Positions 1-9,956 of a stretch of 64,000 bases of DNA are shown in pieces (the stretch's first letter is position 1; each line of letters opens with the position of its first letter). Both the position numbers and the translations under genes were made by a program. A model generated the notes under the pieces. That model had not been told where the DNA came from. It was given only the letters and a program-made list of their open reading frames with translations, and searched no databases. Source of the stretch: Rhynchopus sp. YZ270_cl-10 (lineage: Eukaryota; Euglenozoa; Diplonemea; Diplonemida; Diplonemidae); assembly GCA_964035575.1 (NCBI GenBank), contig OZ037889.1, forward strand, positions 806,001 to 870,000. Reading direction: 5' to 3'.

Positions 1-956
1 GTATCCTTCGCAGCGTAGTACTCCGTGTAGATCAGCTCTTTGTCCACCCCAGGTGGAATAACATTAGGGGGGTAAAAGGAAATCCGTTTACGCCCCTCTG
101 TCACAACGTTCCAAGCATGCGTCATATGAGGGTCGGTGTGGAATGGTGCACCAGACCCTGCAGGGCCAATAAGAAGCCATCGATAATCCGGTCTATCCTC
201 AGAAGACATACAGTCAAAGAGGTCTTCCTTAAAGTACTGCGGAATAGAGTATTTCCTGCTGATCTCTGGCGCGCGTTGGGTGAATTTGTTGTCAAAGATG
301 TACATCGGTTTTTCACCGTGCCCCCAAGAATCTTTGCAATAGCTTGCGTACTGTGAATAGGTCATCCGCAGGGTGCGTCCGTCTTCTGTTACACCGTTGG
401 TTTTAAAAACCCGGTCGGAAAATTCTGCAAGAAAGTCTTGATGCGAAAATTTGGACCATCCCCAGGCCTCCACCGCACCCTCAATGATGAGCGGTGTGTT
501 CAGCGAATCGTACTTTGCGAAAAAGAGCTCGGGGGACATCTCTGATGCCTTTACCCTTTGTATGGCGGGACCACGCAAGGCACCTCTCAGGTTGAATGGG
601 CGGGTGTAATAGAGCTGCCGTTTGGTGGGTCTTGGCTTGTAGAAAGAACTCGGTAGGTTTGAAGACAAAGGGGTCGGAGGTGTGCTCGTCTTTGCCTCAG
701 GGCGGAAATAGGTGTATTTCCAGTTAACTTTGAAGCAAAACGCTGCCTCTTTTCCCTTAACAAGGCCATTATTTGCCAGCGTCTCCAAACAGAACTCCTT
801 CCACGTAACGTTGTCCGTCGCAAGGACATATCCAAGTCTAGACACCCCAGAGAGGTTTGCAAGACTTTGCGGGTCGCACCATTTCAAACACCGTGCCAAC
901 AGCTTGTCAGAGAACGGAGTCAGCTCTCCAAAGCAACGTGTCGCGGTGTGACTCAT
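1..956 (-). CDS. F-box plus JmjC-domain oxygenase (JMJD6-like), 3' part outside window
   Basis: Open frame from ATG at 956 to the left edge, 318 codons without a stop; the C-terminus lies outside. Residues 10-60 read as an F-box (LTPFSDKLLARCL, then DPQSLANLSGVSR, then TWKEFC). From about residue 135 the sequence follows the JMJD6/PTDSR type of JmjC domain: NTPLIIEGAVEAWGW, RWLLIGPAGSGAPFHTDPH, then HAWNVVTEGRKRISFYPP. His273 and Asp275 are the expected first two Fe(II) ligands and Lys290 sits where the family binds 2-oxoglutarate; the second ligand His would lie outside the window. F-box plus JmjC is a known combination in plants and protists. Expected role: 2-oxoglutarate-dependent protein hydroxylase or demethylase coupled to an SCF-type ligase. 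This is the 3'-most gene of the minus-strand array. The family call is firm; the substrate is unknown. Confidence 0.88.
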   Translation of the reverse strand, partial: MSHTATRCFGELTPFSDKLLARCLKWCDPQSLANLSGVSRLGYVLATDNVTWKEFCLETLANNGLVKGKEAAFCFKVNWKYTYFRPEAKTSTPPTPLSSNLPSSFYKPRPTKRQLYYTRPFNLRGALRGPAIQRVKASEMSPELFFAKYDSLNTPLIIEGAVEAWGWSKFSHQDFLAEFSDRVFKTNGVTEDGRTLRMTYSQYASYCKDSWGHGEKPMYIFDNKFTQRAPEISRKYSIPQYFKEDLFDCMSSEDRPDYRWLLIGPAGSGAPFHTDPHMTHAWNVVTEGRKRISFYPPNVIPPGVDKELIYTEYYAAKD

Positions 957-1193
957 GTTGTATTAAATTTTGACAACAAAAAAAAAAAAAATGGGAAGGA
1001 TGGAAAGGGTTTTATCGTGTAGTTGGAACCCTCTTAATGTGAGATAAACAGAGAGGGAAGAGTGGGATTGGGAAAGGATCGGATAGGGTGGGTTGGGGGA
1101 AGAAATGTGGATGGTGTGTCGCGTTTCTTTTTTATGTTTTTTTGTAGGGGGTTTGAGGTAAATGGTGGGTGGGTGTTGGAAAAAAAGTTGATT

Positions 1194-1284
1194 TTGAAAT
1201 ACAAAGCCCTCTCGTGAACAGTGTATCTTGGTATGATTGGTGCATCAGGGTGTACCCCAACCATGCCGTCCTGCATCCATTTCG
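1194..1284 (+). repeat. Dispersed repeat A, copy
   Basis: Shares the order TTGAAATACAAAGCCCTCT, CGTGAACAGTGTA, CCAACCATGCCGTCCT and CATCCATTTCG with the other A copies. It is truncated after CCATTTCG. Confidence 0.75.
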
Positions 1285-1869
1285 AAAAAAAAGAAGAAGA
1301 AGAAGACAATAAAATTTTGGAAGAAGAACCGCAGCCTCGAATACTTCGTTGCCTTAGACAGTATAACATAACTATTATTTCGTAATTTCTTTTGATTGTT
1401 GAAAGACAAGCACGCAAAGGTGCATAATATCAGAATATCACTTAGATCCACTTTTTGTGGGGGACATCAATCAAAAAAACCCAAAAATACCCAAAAGGAT
1501 GAATCATACCAGGGGGGTTTCCGGACGAGTCCATATGACAATAACTAAAGGGGAATGTGCACTACCATCTGTTAATGGAAGACCTTCCCCTGCTCTGACC
1601 ATTTTATATACCATTTTATGGTCCATTTTTTGGCATTTTTTGGCATGCACATCAAGGGTTTCACTTTTTAGATTTTTTTTGCTCTTTTTGATCAGCAATC
1701 CCAGAGGATCCAATAAATTGATAGAAATTAGAGAGAAAGTTTTGCTTGATTTTTTAGACTATTTATTGTAGACTACTATCACAGCAGGATCCTCAAGAGA
1801 AAGCAAATCAGAGAGAAAATTTGCAAGGTGGATGCACTCTTCTCTGCACACATATAAAAAAAAAGGAAT

Positions 1870-1928
1870 GGTTGATGCAGGCACCTCCGACTGACCCACG
1901 TACGATGCCAGCATCCGGATGAAAGCAC
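1870..1928 (+). repeat. Dispersed repeat C, copy
   Basis: Contains GTTGATGCAGGCACCTCCGA, CTGACCCACGTACGATGCCA and CCGGATGAAAGCACA. The GGCA...TGCC halves can form a short stem. One of six copies in the window. Confidence 0.75.
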
Positions 1929-2329
1929 AGAGGGCAGCACAACTAAAGAATAAGGGACTCAAGTACTTCAAGTGCCAAAGTACTCGGGAGGAGGGGCTTT
2001 TTTTGATAATCGGTTTGGTGTAGCGTGGCATGCAGACTACTTCTTACTTGATACACTATCAGTACATTTTGACAGACCTGGGTCAACCGTCTTTGGTATT
2101 TAAAAAAAAACCCCCCTTCGACCAGAATATTTTCTTTTCAAAACATTCTGACTCGGGGAACAAAAAAAGGGCAAAGGTACTAACCCTGTGAATAAAGGAA
2201 ACGGGGGAATGGATTTGGGATGCAGCGGTGGAAACCGTTGCGTTTCTGAGATTAAAAACCAAGAACAAAAAAAAACGAGAAAAAACGTTTTTTAAAAAAG
2301 TCTCTCTCTTGGTCCTGAGGGTAAAAGGT

Positions 2330-2649
2330 GCTGGGTATGCTACCCTGGGTGCTGAAGGCAGGCACACAACATGTGTGGAGGGACCTGCAGAGCCCTAGCC
2401 AGTGAAGCCAAGGAGGCCCCCCTAGGAAACTAGGGAACGGATTGGAAGAGACCTCGCCGGTAGCCGGGAACCCTCCCTGGGCTAGTACAATGATGAAACT
2501 TCAATCTAAAGTCCACACCCATGTGGCGGCCGCTTTGGCATGCGTCTGTAAGGACAGCCTTGACTGATACTTTCTGTATTAGCACACGATTGCCTCCCTG
2601 AAGGCTACGTAGCTACCTGAGTACAAAAAAAAAAAAAAAAAAAAAAAAA
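2330..2649 (+). mobile_element. Possible retroposed sequence with a 25-nt poly(A) tail
   Basis: A GC-richer block, unlike its AT-rich surroundings, ends in an uninterrupted run of 25 A (2625-2649), as retroposed RNAs do. Within it ATGATGA (2490-2496) and CTGA (2564-2567) lie 78 nt apart, flanked by GTA and TAC, which is the layout of a C/D-box small RNA. The left boundary and any target duplication were not found. It could be a SINE or LINE 3' end, a retroposed small RNA, or chance. Confidence 0.3.
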
Positions 2650-2768
2650 GGTGAATCTTGAAAGAAAGGACCAATCGACCCTAGTTGTATAGGGGTCACC
2701 CATCGCCTTCATCTACATTACCTGATGCGCATTCGTTTTCGCTTTAGGGACACAACAATAACTTGACC

Positions 2769-2882
2769 TTGAAATACAAAACCCGTCTCGTGACAGTGTA
2801 CCTTTGGTGCATGACCGGTACACCGGGTGGACCACCCAACCATGCGTTTCCCTACCTCCATTTCGTGGTTTACATCTGAAAT
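2769..2882 (+). repeat. Dispersed repeat A, near full length
   Basis: About 114 bp from TTGAAATACAAAACCC through GTGTACCTTTGGTGCATGAC, GGTGGACC and CCATTTCGTGG to ACATCTGAA. This is one of the most complete A copies. Confidence 0.8.
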
Positions 2883-3423
2883 AAACAACCGAACCACTGT
2901 AACCGAGAAAAGTTAAGGCATGATAATGTCCCAGAAAACGATAAATTAAACGCAACACATTAAGGAGCGTTTATCGTCCCTTAATGAGTTGCTATTAAAT
3001 TTCACTTCACTGCCCCACTTCAGCACTACCAATTTTCAGGGTGTTCCATTATGTGAAGAAAAGCATCCGGGATCTCTTTCGCAGATATTGCGCCATTTGT
3101 TGGGCTCCCAAGACTACTGTGTACAGCACACTCCCCCACGCCCTCAACGACCCCGCTAAGAGGCCGGAAGACGCATCTCCCTCCACCTGACCTCCTGAAG
3201 GAGAGCAGGTGAGCCTGCTGGACGCGATACAGCAGTGCGCGGCTGTATCTGCTGTGCACGGAAAGCAGCGAAATGGCCCAGGCAGTGTACATGGATGGTG
3301 GGTGGGGAGGAAGAGAGAGTGATATCGAGATAGAACATCGGATACGTGCAGGAGATCATCCCCATCCTATGTTCATCATTTTCGCACTACGGCTACGGCT
3401 GCTGCGGGATTATGTACTACAAA

Positions 3424-3560
3424 GTGAAGTTGATAGTGCAAACGCCTCTGGGACGCAGGCACTGACACTCCGCGGGTTATCGAACCCCGGAGTGTTGCGC
3501 TTGGGAGTGGTTTACAGGGAAACTGTAAGCAGGTACACAGTCATTACCCCACCCTGACCG
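3424..3560 (+). repeat. Dispersed repeat D, copy
   Basis: Contains AGTTGATAGTGCAAACGCCT, CACTGACACTCCGCGGGTTA, a short GGTTATCGAACCCC hairpin and AAACTGTAAGCAGGTACA. It shares this order with 26982-27144 and 45593-45678. Confidence 0.65.
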
Positions 3561-3952
3561 GGAAGGGGGGATATCAATGACAAAGGAACGATAAACTTAA
3601 GGAACGTACAAAATTAAGGAATGTTTATCATTCCTGAACTCTTCTCGGTTGCGGTACGTTTGCGAATATTACCGTTAACGAATTTCCCTTTTTGGTGTAA
3701 TTCCAAAAAAAGAAAATGGTATATGGTTGTCCACCCAAACACCGCCAAGGAGACGTTCTGCTCAACGCTACGATGTTGAGCTTCCGATCCTGACAAAAAA
3801 AAATGCCTTTTTGTTGCAGCGAAAGTGAAAGACGCCTCTGATGAAAAATAGAGCACTTTTATGTTCTAAATGTCAAACCTTCTTGTTGACAATATCTCGG
3901 CTAGGGAAATCCACACGACGCTACGCATCATCGTGACCTGGTAAAAATGATG

Positions 3953-4104
3953 ATTTGTGGTACGTGTCATTCTCTGCGTAGAACACACACTTTTCTAAGG
4001 TTTTGTGAGCTCACCTATTCCCGAGGAGAGGGCCTTAGGGGGTTAGAACAACAAAACCTTAGAAAAGTGTGTGCTCTGTACAGACAATGAGACACGTACC
4101 ACAT
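3953..4104. repeat. Foldback (inverted repeat), arms about 55 bp
   Basis: The left arm ACACACTTTTCTAAGGTTTT and its outer part GTGGTACGTGTCATTCTCTG return inverted on the right as AAAACCTTAGAAAAGTGTGT and CAATGAGACACGTACCACAT, with a spacer of about 40 bp. MITE-like; no clear target duplication was seen. Confidence 0.7.
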
Positions 4105-4380
4105 GGCATTTGCACAAGACAAATGTACCACATGTCATTTTGTTTGTCATTCTGGCATGTCACGCTGACATGTTGCGTCGTGTACATCCTTGCAGTTGAC
4201 ACCCCTCAGGTAAACACTGCGTCTTCATTTCCCGAGAGCAAAGCACATATGAGACTTGATATATTTCACTCACTCGACCCAGATGCGACCCCGGAATTGA
4301 AATTCAATAAAGTGCCGCTACTATGCATTCCCGGTCTCCGCATATTTCACCATGTCTAAATCGCGAATTGAAAAAAAGAA

Positions 4381-4423
4381 AAGTTTATAAGATGATCCTA
4401 AGCCTCTCGTGCTGAGTCACCTA
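4381..4423 (+). repeat. Hairpin repeat B1
   Basis: AAGTTTATAAGATGATCC, CTAAGCCTCTCGTGCTGAGT, CACCTA. The stem is CTAAGC/GCTGAG (one mismatch) around loop CTCTCGT, with the outer arm AAGATGA facing TCACCT. Confidence 0.7.
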
Positions 4424-4662
4424 AAAAAAAATCGAGAAGTATCGTATCCTAAGCGTCATATGCCTCAGGCACGCCGCAAGCATTTGAGACGTGGGGTGTG
4501 CTTTTTTTTATAGGAAACACCACGCAGCGTGCAGACCTCTCGCTAACCATCGTTCCATCGTTCCGGGTGTTTGGCGTTTTTTCTATTCCCGTCCTTCCAT
4601 CGTTCCAGGGGGAAAATGTGGCATCGTTCCATCGACTGTACTATTGGGTGCGTCCAATTTGC

Positions 4663-5065
4663 GTACCCAAAAAAAATCCACGGACAGAATTTTTTGCTAC
4701 CCAAAATCTCAATTTCCCATACAAAATGCTCGCATTCAGAAAGAAAGCGCTCGCAAAACCCGAGGTTGCAGAGACCCTGAGGGGGCTCAAGGGCACACCG
4801 TGGGAGAGAACGCGACTCGAGTGGGCAAACGCCGAAGGAAAAGGAAGCACGCAGCATGGCGAAAGAAAAAAAGTAGCGTACCGTGCGCCTGCGGCGCAAG
4901 CTGGCAACCCACGCTTCCCATGACATAGTTCGGCAGTAAAAATGCGCAATTTTAAGCGCAATTTTTTGAAATGTTGCGTACTGTGGTTTCGCCAGAAACT
5001 TTTGAGTGCCATGACCGCCGTTTCTTTTTGTAAATGTACTGAGGTTACTGATAATTCGTGTACCA
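4663..5065. repeat. Degenerate relative of the 62969-63611 hAT element
   Basis: It shares, in the same order, TGCAGAGACCCTG, CTCAAGG.CACACCGTGGGA, AACGCCGAAGGAAAAGGAAG, GTAGCGTACCGTGCGCCTGC, the CATGACATAGTT block, TTTTGAAATGTTG and ATGTACTGAGGTTACTGATA with 63110-63405. I could not find the terminal repeats, so the ends are approximate. Confidence 0.6.
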
Positions 5066-5694
5066 CGTGTGTATGGTGCAAATATCAATGAAGTGCCGAA
5101 CTCCGCAGTTAGATAACCGAGGAACTCTGGTGCCTGCGTCCGTAGAGGCGTTTGCACCTTCAGCTTCACTCATCATCATTCCACATTCCGCCGGAGGCCC
5201 CCAACTTGAGCTGGGCTGGGTGTCGGACTCGACCAACATTTGACCAGGATTCAACGAACCCCAAAACCTATAAGCCTCTGCTCCGTGTAACGTGTGCCTC
5301 TGCTCCAGAACAAAGAATACAAAGTGTATCTTTATGGAGCTTTCTAGTCGATCGAGATAGGCGACTATCACAGCCCATATCCTTATCATCATAGGGGTGG
5401 GTTCGAGTGCACGATTCTTTCGTGCCACACATTACTTGCCGTTGGAGATCGGATTATCCCTCTCTTCCATTATGCGAAGGATGTCCTCGACTTGAGGTTA
5501 GGTATGAGTAGCATCAATTTTTTGGGGCTGTTGTGGGGTGGGATTTTTTTTCAAAACACCTTTTCCGGTTTCTTTTTCCTATGCGACGCGTGAAAAACGT
5601 TTTTTGTCCGTAGCTGGCTTAAAGTGAGTGAAATTATATAAGCGATATTTCACGCAAACTGTATTAGGGTGACCGGGAGAGTGAAAGATAAGTG

Positions 5695-5746
5695 AAGTTA
5701 TTAATGCAGGCACCTCCGAGTACGATGCCAGCCGATGGAAGCACAA
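5695..5746 (+). repeat. Dispersed repeat C, shortened copy
   Basis: GAAGTTATTAATGCAGGCAC, CTCCGAGTACGATGCCAGCC and GGAAGCACAA. The CTGACCCACG part is missing. Confidence 0.65.
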
Positions 5747-7084
5747 GTACCCTGCGGCCAACACAGCAGAAGATGTAAAAGGAAACCTAAGTAGACTTAC
5801 CCGTACCGTAGTGTGAACGGGGGCGGTACACAACCGGTCATCAGCCTACGGCCCACCTTCCGTTGAAGAGTTGTGAGCTTACAGGTACTGCAGTTCGCTG
5901 CACCCAACGCTTGATGCACGATAGTCTACACAAGAGAGCAGGGGAGGAAAACACACCATCTCTCTCTCTCTTGACGTCCCATGCTGTACCGACAGTTGGG
6001 CCTCACCCTTTCTCTTAGGGATTTACATGGACGTCCTTACAGGCAGCACCGTAACCCAAAAGGCGTGGCAGAGTGACTCTGACCGCTGTACGCTGTTTAT
6101 GCTCCGGGTGCGAGCACCCATCATAGCATCGGGGCCAGCACCCAGCATTTATATTCTCTACCAGGGTGAACTTGCATAAAAGAGAGCAGGGACGTTTAGA
6201 CCCTGAGGACAAGGGGAAGTCCCGCATAAAAAAACCTCATGTTGATGGTGTTCGTAATTTTACCCCAAAAAGCGCTGAAGGTGCTACGAAATGGCGGGTG
6301 GTCAGGAACACCAACTTGACTTAGTCGTTCGTATGGGAGTGAGCCCACCTACAACGGCGACTCTTGTTGCAAGGACTGGTTAAGAAAGACAAGACAAGGA
6401 AGAGTTTGGCCAGCTGAAGTGTCTGCAATCTGGATCAAGTAGGTACCCCCTGCTGCTGCGATGACCGGAAAGCATGTCGCGGGAAGTGCCCAGGGCACCC
6501 CAGGCAGGTCAGGTATACTGTGTGCTGATCCCAGAAGGCTGACCTTAACCTTTGTTGCATAAAAAGCCGCGCAGTCTTGAGAGCGCAACCGACATGTAGT
6601 CACGGACACGCCAGTCTAGTTCTGTCCGTAGGGCTCCTGGCTTTGCAGTGTTGGCATGTGATGTACCACGCGCCACGCACAGCAGCAAAGCCTCCTTGCA
6701 CCGAACCAGTCGATGAAGCTGCTGTAACAATAAGCCTTCAGCAACACCCAATGTAGCCCGAATGTGTTCTTTTCCAGGAGCGTTGAATCTACTCCAGGTG
6801 AAGATAGGGGGGACTCCTTGGAGACCACGCCTTGAGCAACGCAGTGATCCTGCAGTAGGATGGAGACATGCTTCCTTGGGCTCTGTTGTCCCCTTCACAC
6901 TCTTGAAGGTGATGAAGGCGTTTCATGTCTTCCTGCACTGTGTGCCACTTCTCCTGTCATCCACAGACTAACGTGCCTGGGCTTTTTAGGGAGAAAGTAG
7001 AAGAAAAAGACGTCAAGTGTAAAGTGGGTGCTGGGCTCAACGTTGAGGCCAGTTATGAACATAAATATGTTTTTCACTTGTCGC

Positions 7085-7250
7085 ATAAAATTACATATCG
7101 AGGAAATAAGAACATTTTCTTGCACTTGCCACGAAAAAGGCACCCTCGTAACTCTTATTCCCCTCGCTTCGCTCGGAAATAACGTACTCGGGAGCCTTTT
7201 TCGTGGCGCGTGAAATAAAATGGTTCCTATTTCACTCGAAGAAATAGTTA
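7085..7250 (-). mobile_element. Foldback unit, reverse orientation
   Basis: Arms GCACTTGCCACGAAAAAGGC and GCCTTTTTCGTGGCGCGTGA are inverted copies around a CCTCGCTTCGCTCGG loop. Outside are ATAAAATTACATAT on the left and AAATAGTTATT on the right. These are the reverse complements of the TAATTTTATT and AATAACTATTT borders of the foldbacks at 8994, 24433 and 39934. Confidence 0.6.
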
Positions 7251-7485
7251 TTATCTCACTTGTGTAATAATGTTTGGCCGCGTTTTCGAAATTCCTTCTC
7301 TGTTCACCACATAAAGTGGACATTATCTGGGATCGTTGCGAAGGATTTTTGTACAGAGCGTGATATAATGTAGGAGTGAAATAAATAGTCAAATAATTTA
7401 CATTTTTCAACGACCCACAAAAAAGACTATCACACAAGCAACAAACAACACCCCATGCCGAGAGTCAGAAAAGCGAAATAGAGAC

Positions 7486-7815
7486 GACCACGCAACCCAA
7501 GGGATTCGTCGGCGGCGTACACAACGGGGTGCACGCTTCGTTGCCGCGCCAGGGTTGAAGAAGGCAAACTCCGCTAAAGAGAAGCACTCCATGCACTATT
7601 TTGCATCCCTCCACGAGCGCGGCCTTGCCGGGAGCAGCATCATGGTGTACTCGCTGCCGAACAAAATGTACCAACAAACCAACGGAGAAAAGTTGCAGCA
7701 GTTCCCCCGCCTGACGCAGCTTGTCAAGGGATTCTCTCGTGACCATACTGCGCGTCAGACACCTGCTGTTGAGATCGACGTCGAGGAACTTTTTCACTAT
7801 CCCAAACTAAAGTGA
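7486..7815 (+). mobile_element. Tyrosine-recombinase-like fragment (core-binding part), broken
   Basis: The readable segment resembles the SAM-like core-binding domain of tyrosine recombinases (Crypton or DIRS/Ngaro type): FASLHERGLAGSSIMVYSLP, then FPRLTQLVKGFSR followed by a basic stretch. The catalytic R...HxxR...Y part is absent. It lies between two foldback units (7085-7250 and 7812-7985). The family is uncertain. It is treated as a fossil; it looks broken, and its age cannot be judged here. Confidence 0.4.
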
Positions 7816-7985
7816 ACATCATTTAACTCGGTGGCAGGTGATTCACAAACTGATACCACTCGCTATCGCTCGTGAAATCAAAATACTGAACACCACTCGC
7901 TTCGCTCGTGAAGTTCGGTTCCAGTTTGTGTCACCCACCTCGTGAAATAATGTTTACTTTTTCATGAGATAAATAGTTATTTTTT
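7812..7985 (-). mobile_element. Second foldback unit, reverse orientation
   Basis: GGCAGGTGATTCACAAACTG is answered by CAGTTTGTGTCACCCACCT. The loop holds CACTCGCTATCGCTCGTG and CACTCGCTTCGCTCGTG palindromes. The outer border AAATAGTTATT matches the foldback at 7085-7250. Confidence 0.6.
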
Positions 7986-8706
7986 CCCATCGTTCCGGAC
8001 ATTTAGGAACCCGACAGTTAGCGAGAGGCCTGCCCCACGCAACTGCTTGCAAAACAATGTGCTTCATTATACTACCATAAGATAACAACCACGATTTTCT
8101 TCACAAACTGCAAATGCACTCAAAAAAAAAACAAGCAAACAAAAAATAAAATAACGATTGCACCTACAACAACCAGCACAAGGAACATAACTGACTTTTT
8201 TTTCCAAAAAAAAAAAAAAAAAAAAGGTTTGCAAGACCCCTAAAGGCGGTGTTGGAATACCTTCTCATTAAAGCATTTTGTCATCACAATACGCGCTTGA
8301 ACGAAAAAAAAAATAAAAGAAGAACCTAAGCCCACGACAAAGAACGCTTGCAAGGGGGTGACTGCGCCTTTCGCACACACATTAATAAACCAACCATGCT
8401 CAAACCCCTCGACCCCCCAAACACCAGCCAAAACAAAACTGGAACGGAAGTTCCAAGTCCACACCAAGAGTGTAAATTGGCATGCATCTCCCCGCTATGC
8501 ATAGCCAAGGTGCAGTGGGTCAACATATAGCACAATCTGCTACCTCTTGCACCTACCGACGGTGTCAATGTTACCCAATAGCACTTCCCAATCGACTACT
8601 TCGAACAAAGGCAACAACCGCATACGCAACGACCTGGGCAGGTCACGGTATTCATTAAAAAAAATCATCGGCCCGAGAGCGGTGAAGCTCGTACCCAAAA
8701 TGGCCG

Positions 8707-8746
8707 ATGCACCAGGTGGACCCCGCGGTCCTACATCCATTTCGAG
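8707..8746 (+). repeat. Dispersed repeat A, 3' fragment
   Basis: Only CACCAGGTGGACCCCGCGGT and CCTACATCCATTTCGAGG remain. Confidence 0.55.
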
Positions 8747-8993
8747 GAGAAAAAAAAAAAAGAAAAGAGTAGCCCCCCCAGCATTCCTTCTCGACAAAGA
8801 AAAGAGGCAAAGAGACAGAAGAGAGAAAAAATAAAACGTCGCAGATCAGGAGGAGGTGTCCAGGGCCGTTTTAGTCTGGGTGGTATTTCACAATCTGTGC
8901 AGGAAAAGAAAGAAAGATGGAACGATGAATATGTCTCGTGCATAGCACATCTAAAAAAAGAACTAAATTGGTGCAACACGTGGTTACCTTGTA

Positions 8994-9702
8994 GAAATAA
9001 CTATTTATTGGTATGAAATAAGGAATACTTTTTTTCACGCTACAGGTCGTGCGAGTTACCTGCTGCAGAAATGGTTCCCGAGCGAAGCGAGGGGACCATG
9101 TAATAGTATTTACCGAGCGAAGCGAGGTAAATACAGAAAAATAATTTACCGAGCGAAGCGAGGTGAATTATGTGCAGCAGGTAACGAGCGCACCTGTAGC
9201 GTGAAAAAACGGATTCCTTATGACAAACAATACGTAATTTTATTCCGGTTTACAAAGTAGGGGTAGTCCCCAAGCACAGGCCAAAAAACAGTGAGATGGG
9301 AGATCAGGAAAAATAAATACCACCCACACCACACGTATCATCTGTTACAGGAGCTAATCAAAAGAAAAAAAGAACAACAACAAATGCCGAGGACAACGCT
9401 TAAGGCGAAGATGCAGGAGGCATACGAGAGCGGACTAAGCAACTACAAGAGCTTCGCCTCTTACAAGCTCGAGTGGGAGAAGATGCTCTCTCACAACAGA
9501 ATTACCACCTGAAATACACCCACCACACAGGAATCCTCATACAGGTGCGCCGTGAAATAAGGTGACTTTTTTTCACGCCCCATGCAATTTACACATAAAT
9601 TGCCGTGAAATAAGGTGACTTTTAACACACAAAGTTCTTCTTATTTCACTGCATTTTGGCCTGTGCTTGGGGACTACTACTTTGTAAACCGGAATAAAAG
9701 TT
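8994..9702 (+). mobile_element. Composite foldback element: hairpin unit plus inverted-repeat cargo unit
   Basis: The first unit (8994-9243) starts AAATAACTATTTATT. Its arms AAGGAATACTTTTTTTCACG...CTACAGG...GTTACCTGCTGCA and the inverse flank three GAGCGAAGCGAGG palindromes. It ends AATACGTAATTTTATTCC. The second unit (9238-9702) starts TTTTATTCCGGTTTACAAAG and ends CTTTGTAAACCGGAATAAAA, with arms of about 45 bp that also share the CCTGTGCTTGGGGACTA part. The same two-unit plan recurs at 24433-25443 and 39934-40493. It sits downstream of the second MAP-kinase exon. Confidence 0.75.
9384..9512 (+). other. Small open frame inside the cargo unit of the composite foldback
   Basis: A 42-codon frame beginning MPRTTLKAKMQEAYESGL; a longer start near 9291 is possible. 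It is basic and hydrophilic, with no recognised domain. It is the only frame of note between the 45-bp inverted repeats. The sequence ATGCCGAGAG also occurs just before the recombinase-like fragment (7455), which hints at a shared element-encoded N-terminus but could be chance. Confidence 0.25.
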
Positions 9703-9803
9703 GTTTTTCATTTTTGGACAATAATTTGGATGAGATGTAAGGCAAAATCAAGAGAACAGTAATAACTAACTAAAAAATAGGAGAAAATGAAAACAAAGAG
9801 AAC

Positions 9804-9870
9804 GTGAAGTTATTAATGCAGGCACCTCCGACTGACCCACGTACGATGCCAGCCCCAGATGAAAGCACAA
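9804..9870 (+). repeat. Dispersed repeat C, near full length
   Basis: GAAGTTATTAATGCAGGCAC, CTCCGACTGACCCACGTACG, ATGCCAGCCCCAGATGAAAG, CACAA. If the second MAP-kinase exon were read through unspliced, its stop would fall inside this repeat (about 9813). Confidence 0.75.
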
Positions 9871-9956
9871 CTAAAGAGAAAGGTTGAGAGATGGTTATGC
9901 CTCGCGTGCACACACATCTTGTGCGACAACAAATGTGCGACGGCAAAAGGGCATAC

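Larger units (their letters stand above)
957..9956. other. 9 kb repeat-rich stretch without a recognised host gene
   Basis: I found no host exon here. The stretch contains repeat A copies (1194-1284, 2769-2882, partial at 8707-8746), repeat C copies (1870-1928, 5695-5746, 9804-9870), repeat D (3424-3560), a foldback at 3953-4104, a degenerate fragment related to the hAT elements (about 4663-5065), reversed foldbacks at 7085-7250 and 7812-7985 around a recombinase-like fragment, and a composite foldback at 8994-9702. The block at 2330-2649 ends in 25 A residues. The segment at 5900-6900 has higher GC but its frames are interrupted and unrecognised. A terminal MAP-kinase exon could be hidden here. 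Confidence 0.7.

Noticed and set aside
3424-3560. tRNA-like T-arm (GGGTTATCGAACCCC) in repeat D
   Set aside because: No acceptor stem, anticodon arm or A box could be placed around it; in other copies it is just a GGGGTTATC.AAACCCC hairpin.
4543-5169. 208-codon minus-strand frame
   Set aside because: It lies over the degenerate hAT-related repeat and has repeat-derived composition with no recognisable domain.
6015-6898. GC-richer segment with several short minus-strand frames
   Set aside because: No frame continues, no splice signals join them convincingly, and no family was recognised.
8994-9243. Regular palindromes taken as a CRISPR-like array
   Set aside because: The GAGCGAAGCGAG units have irregular spacing, no constant spacers and no cas genes; this is a eukaryotic foldback.
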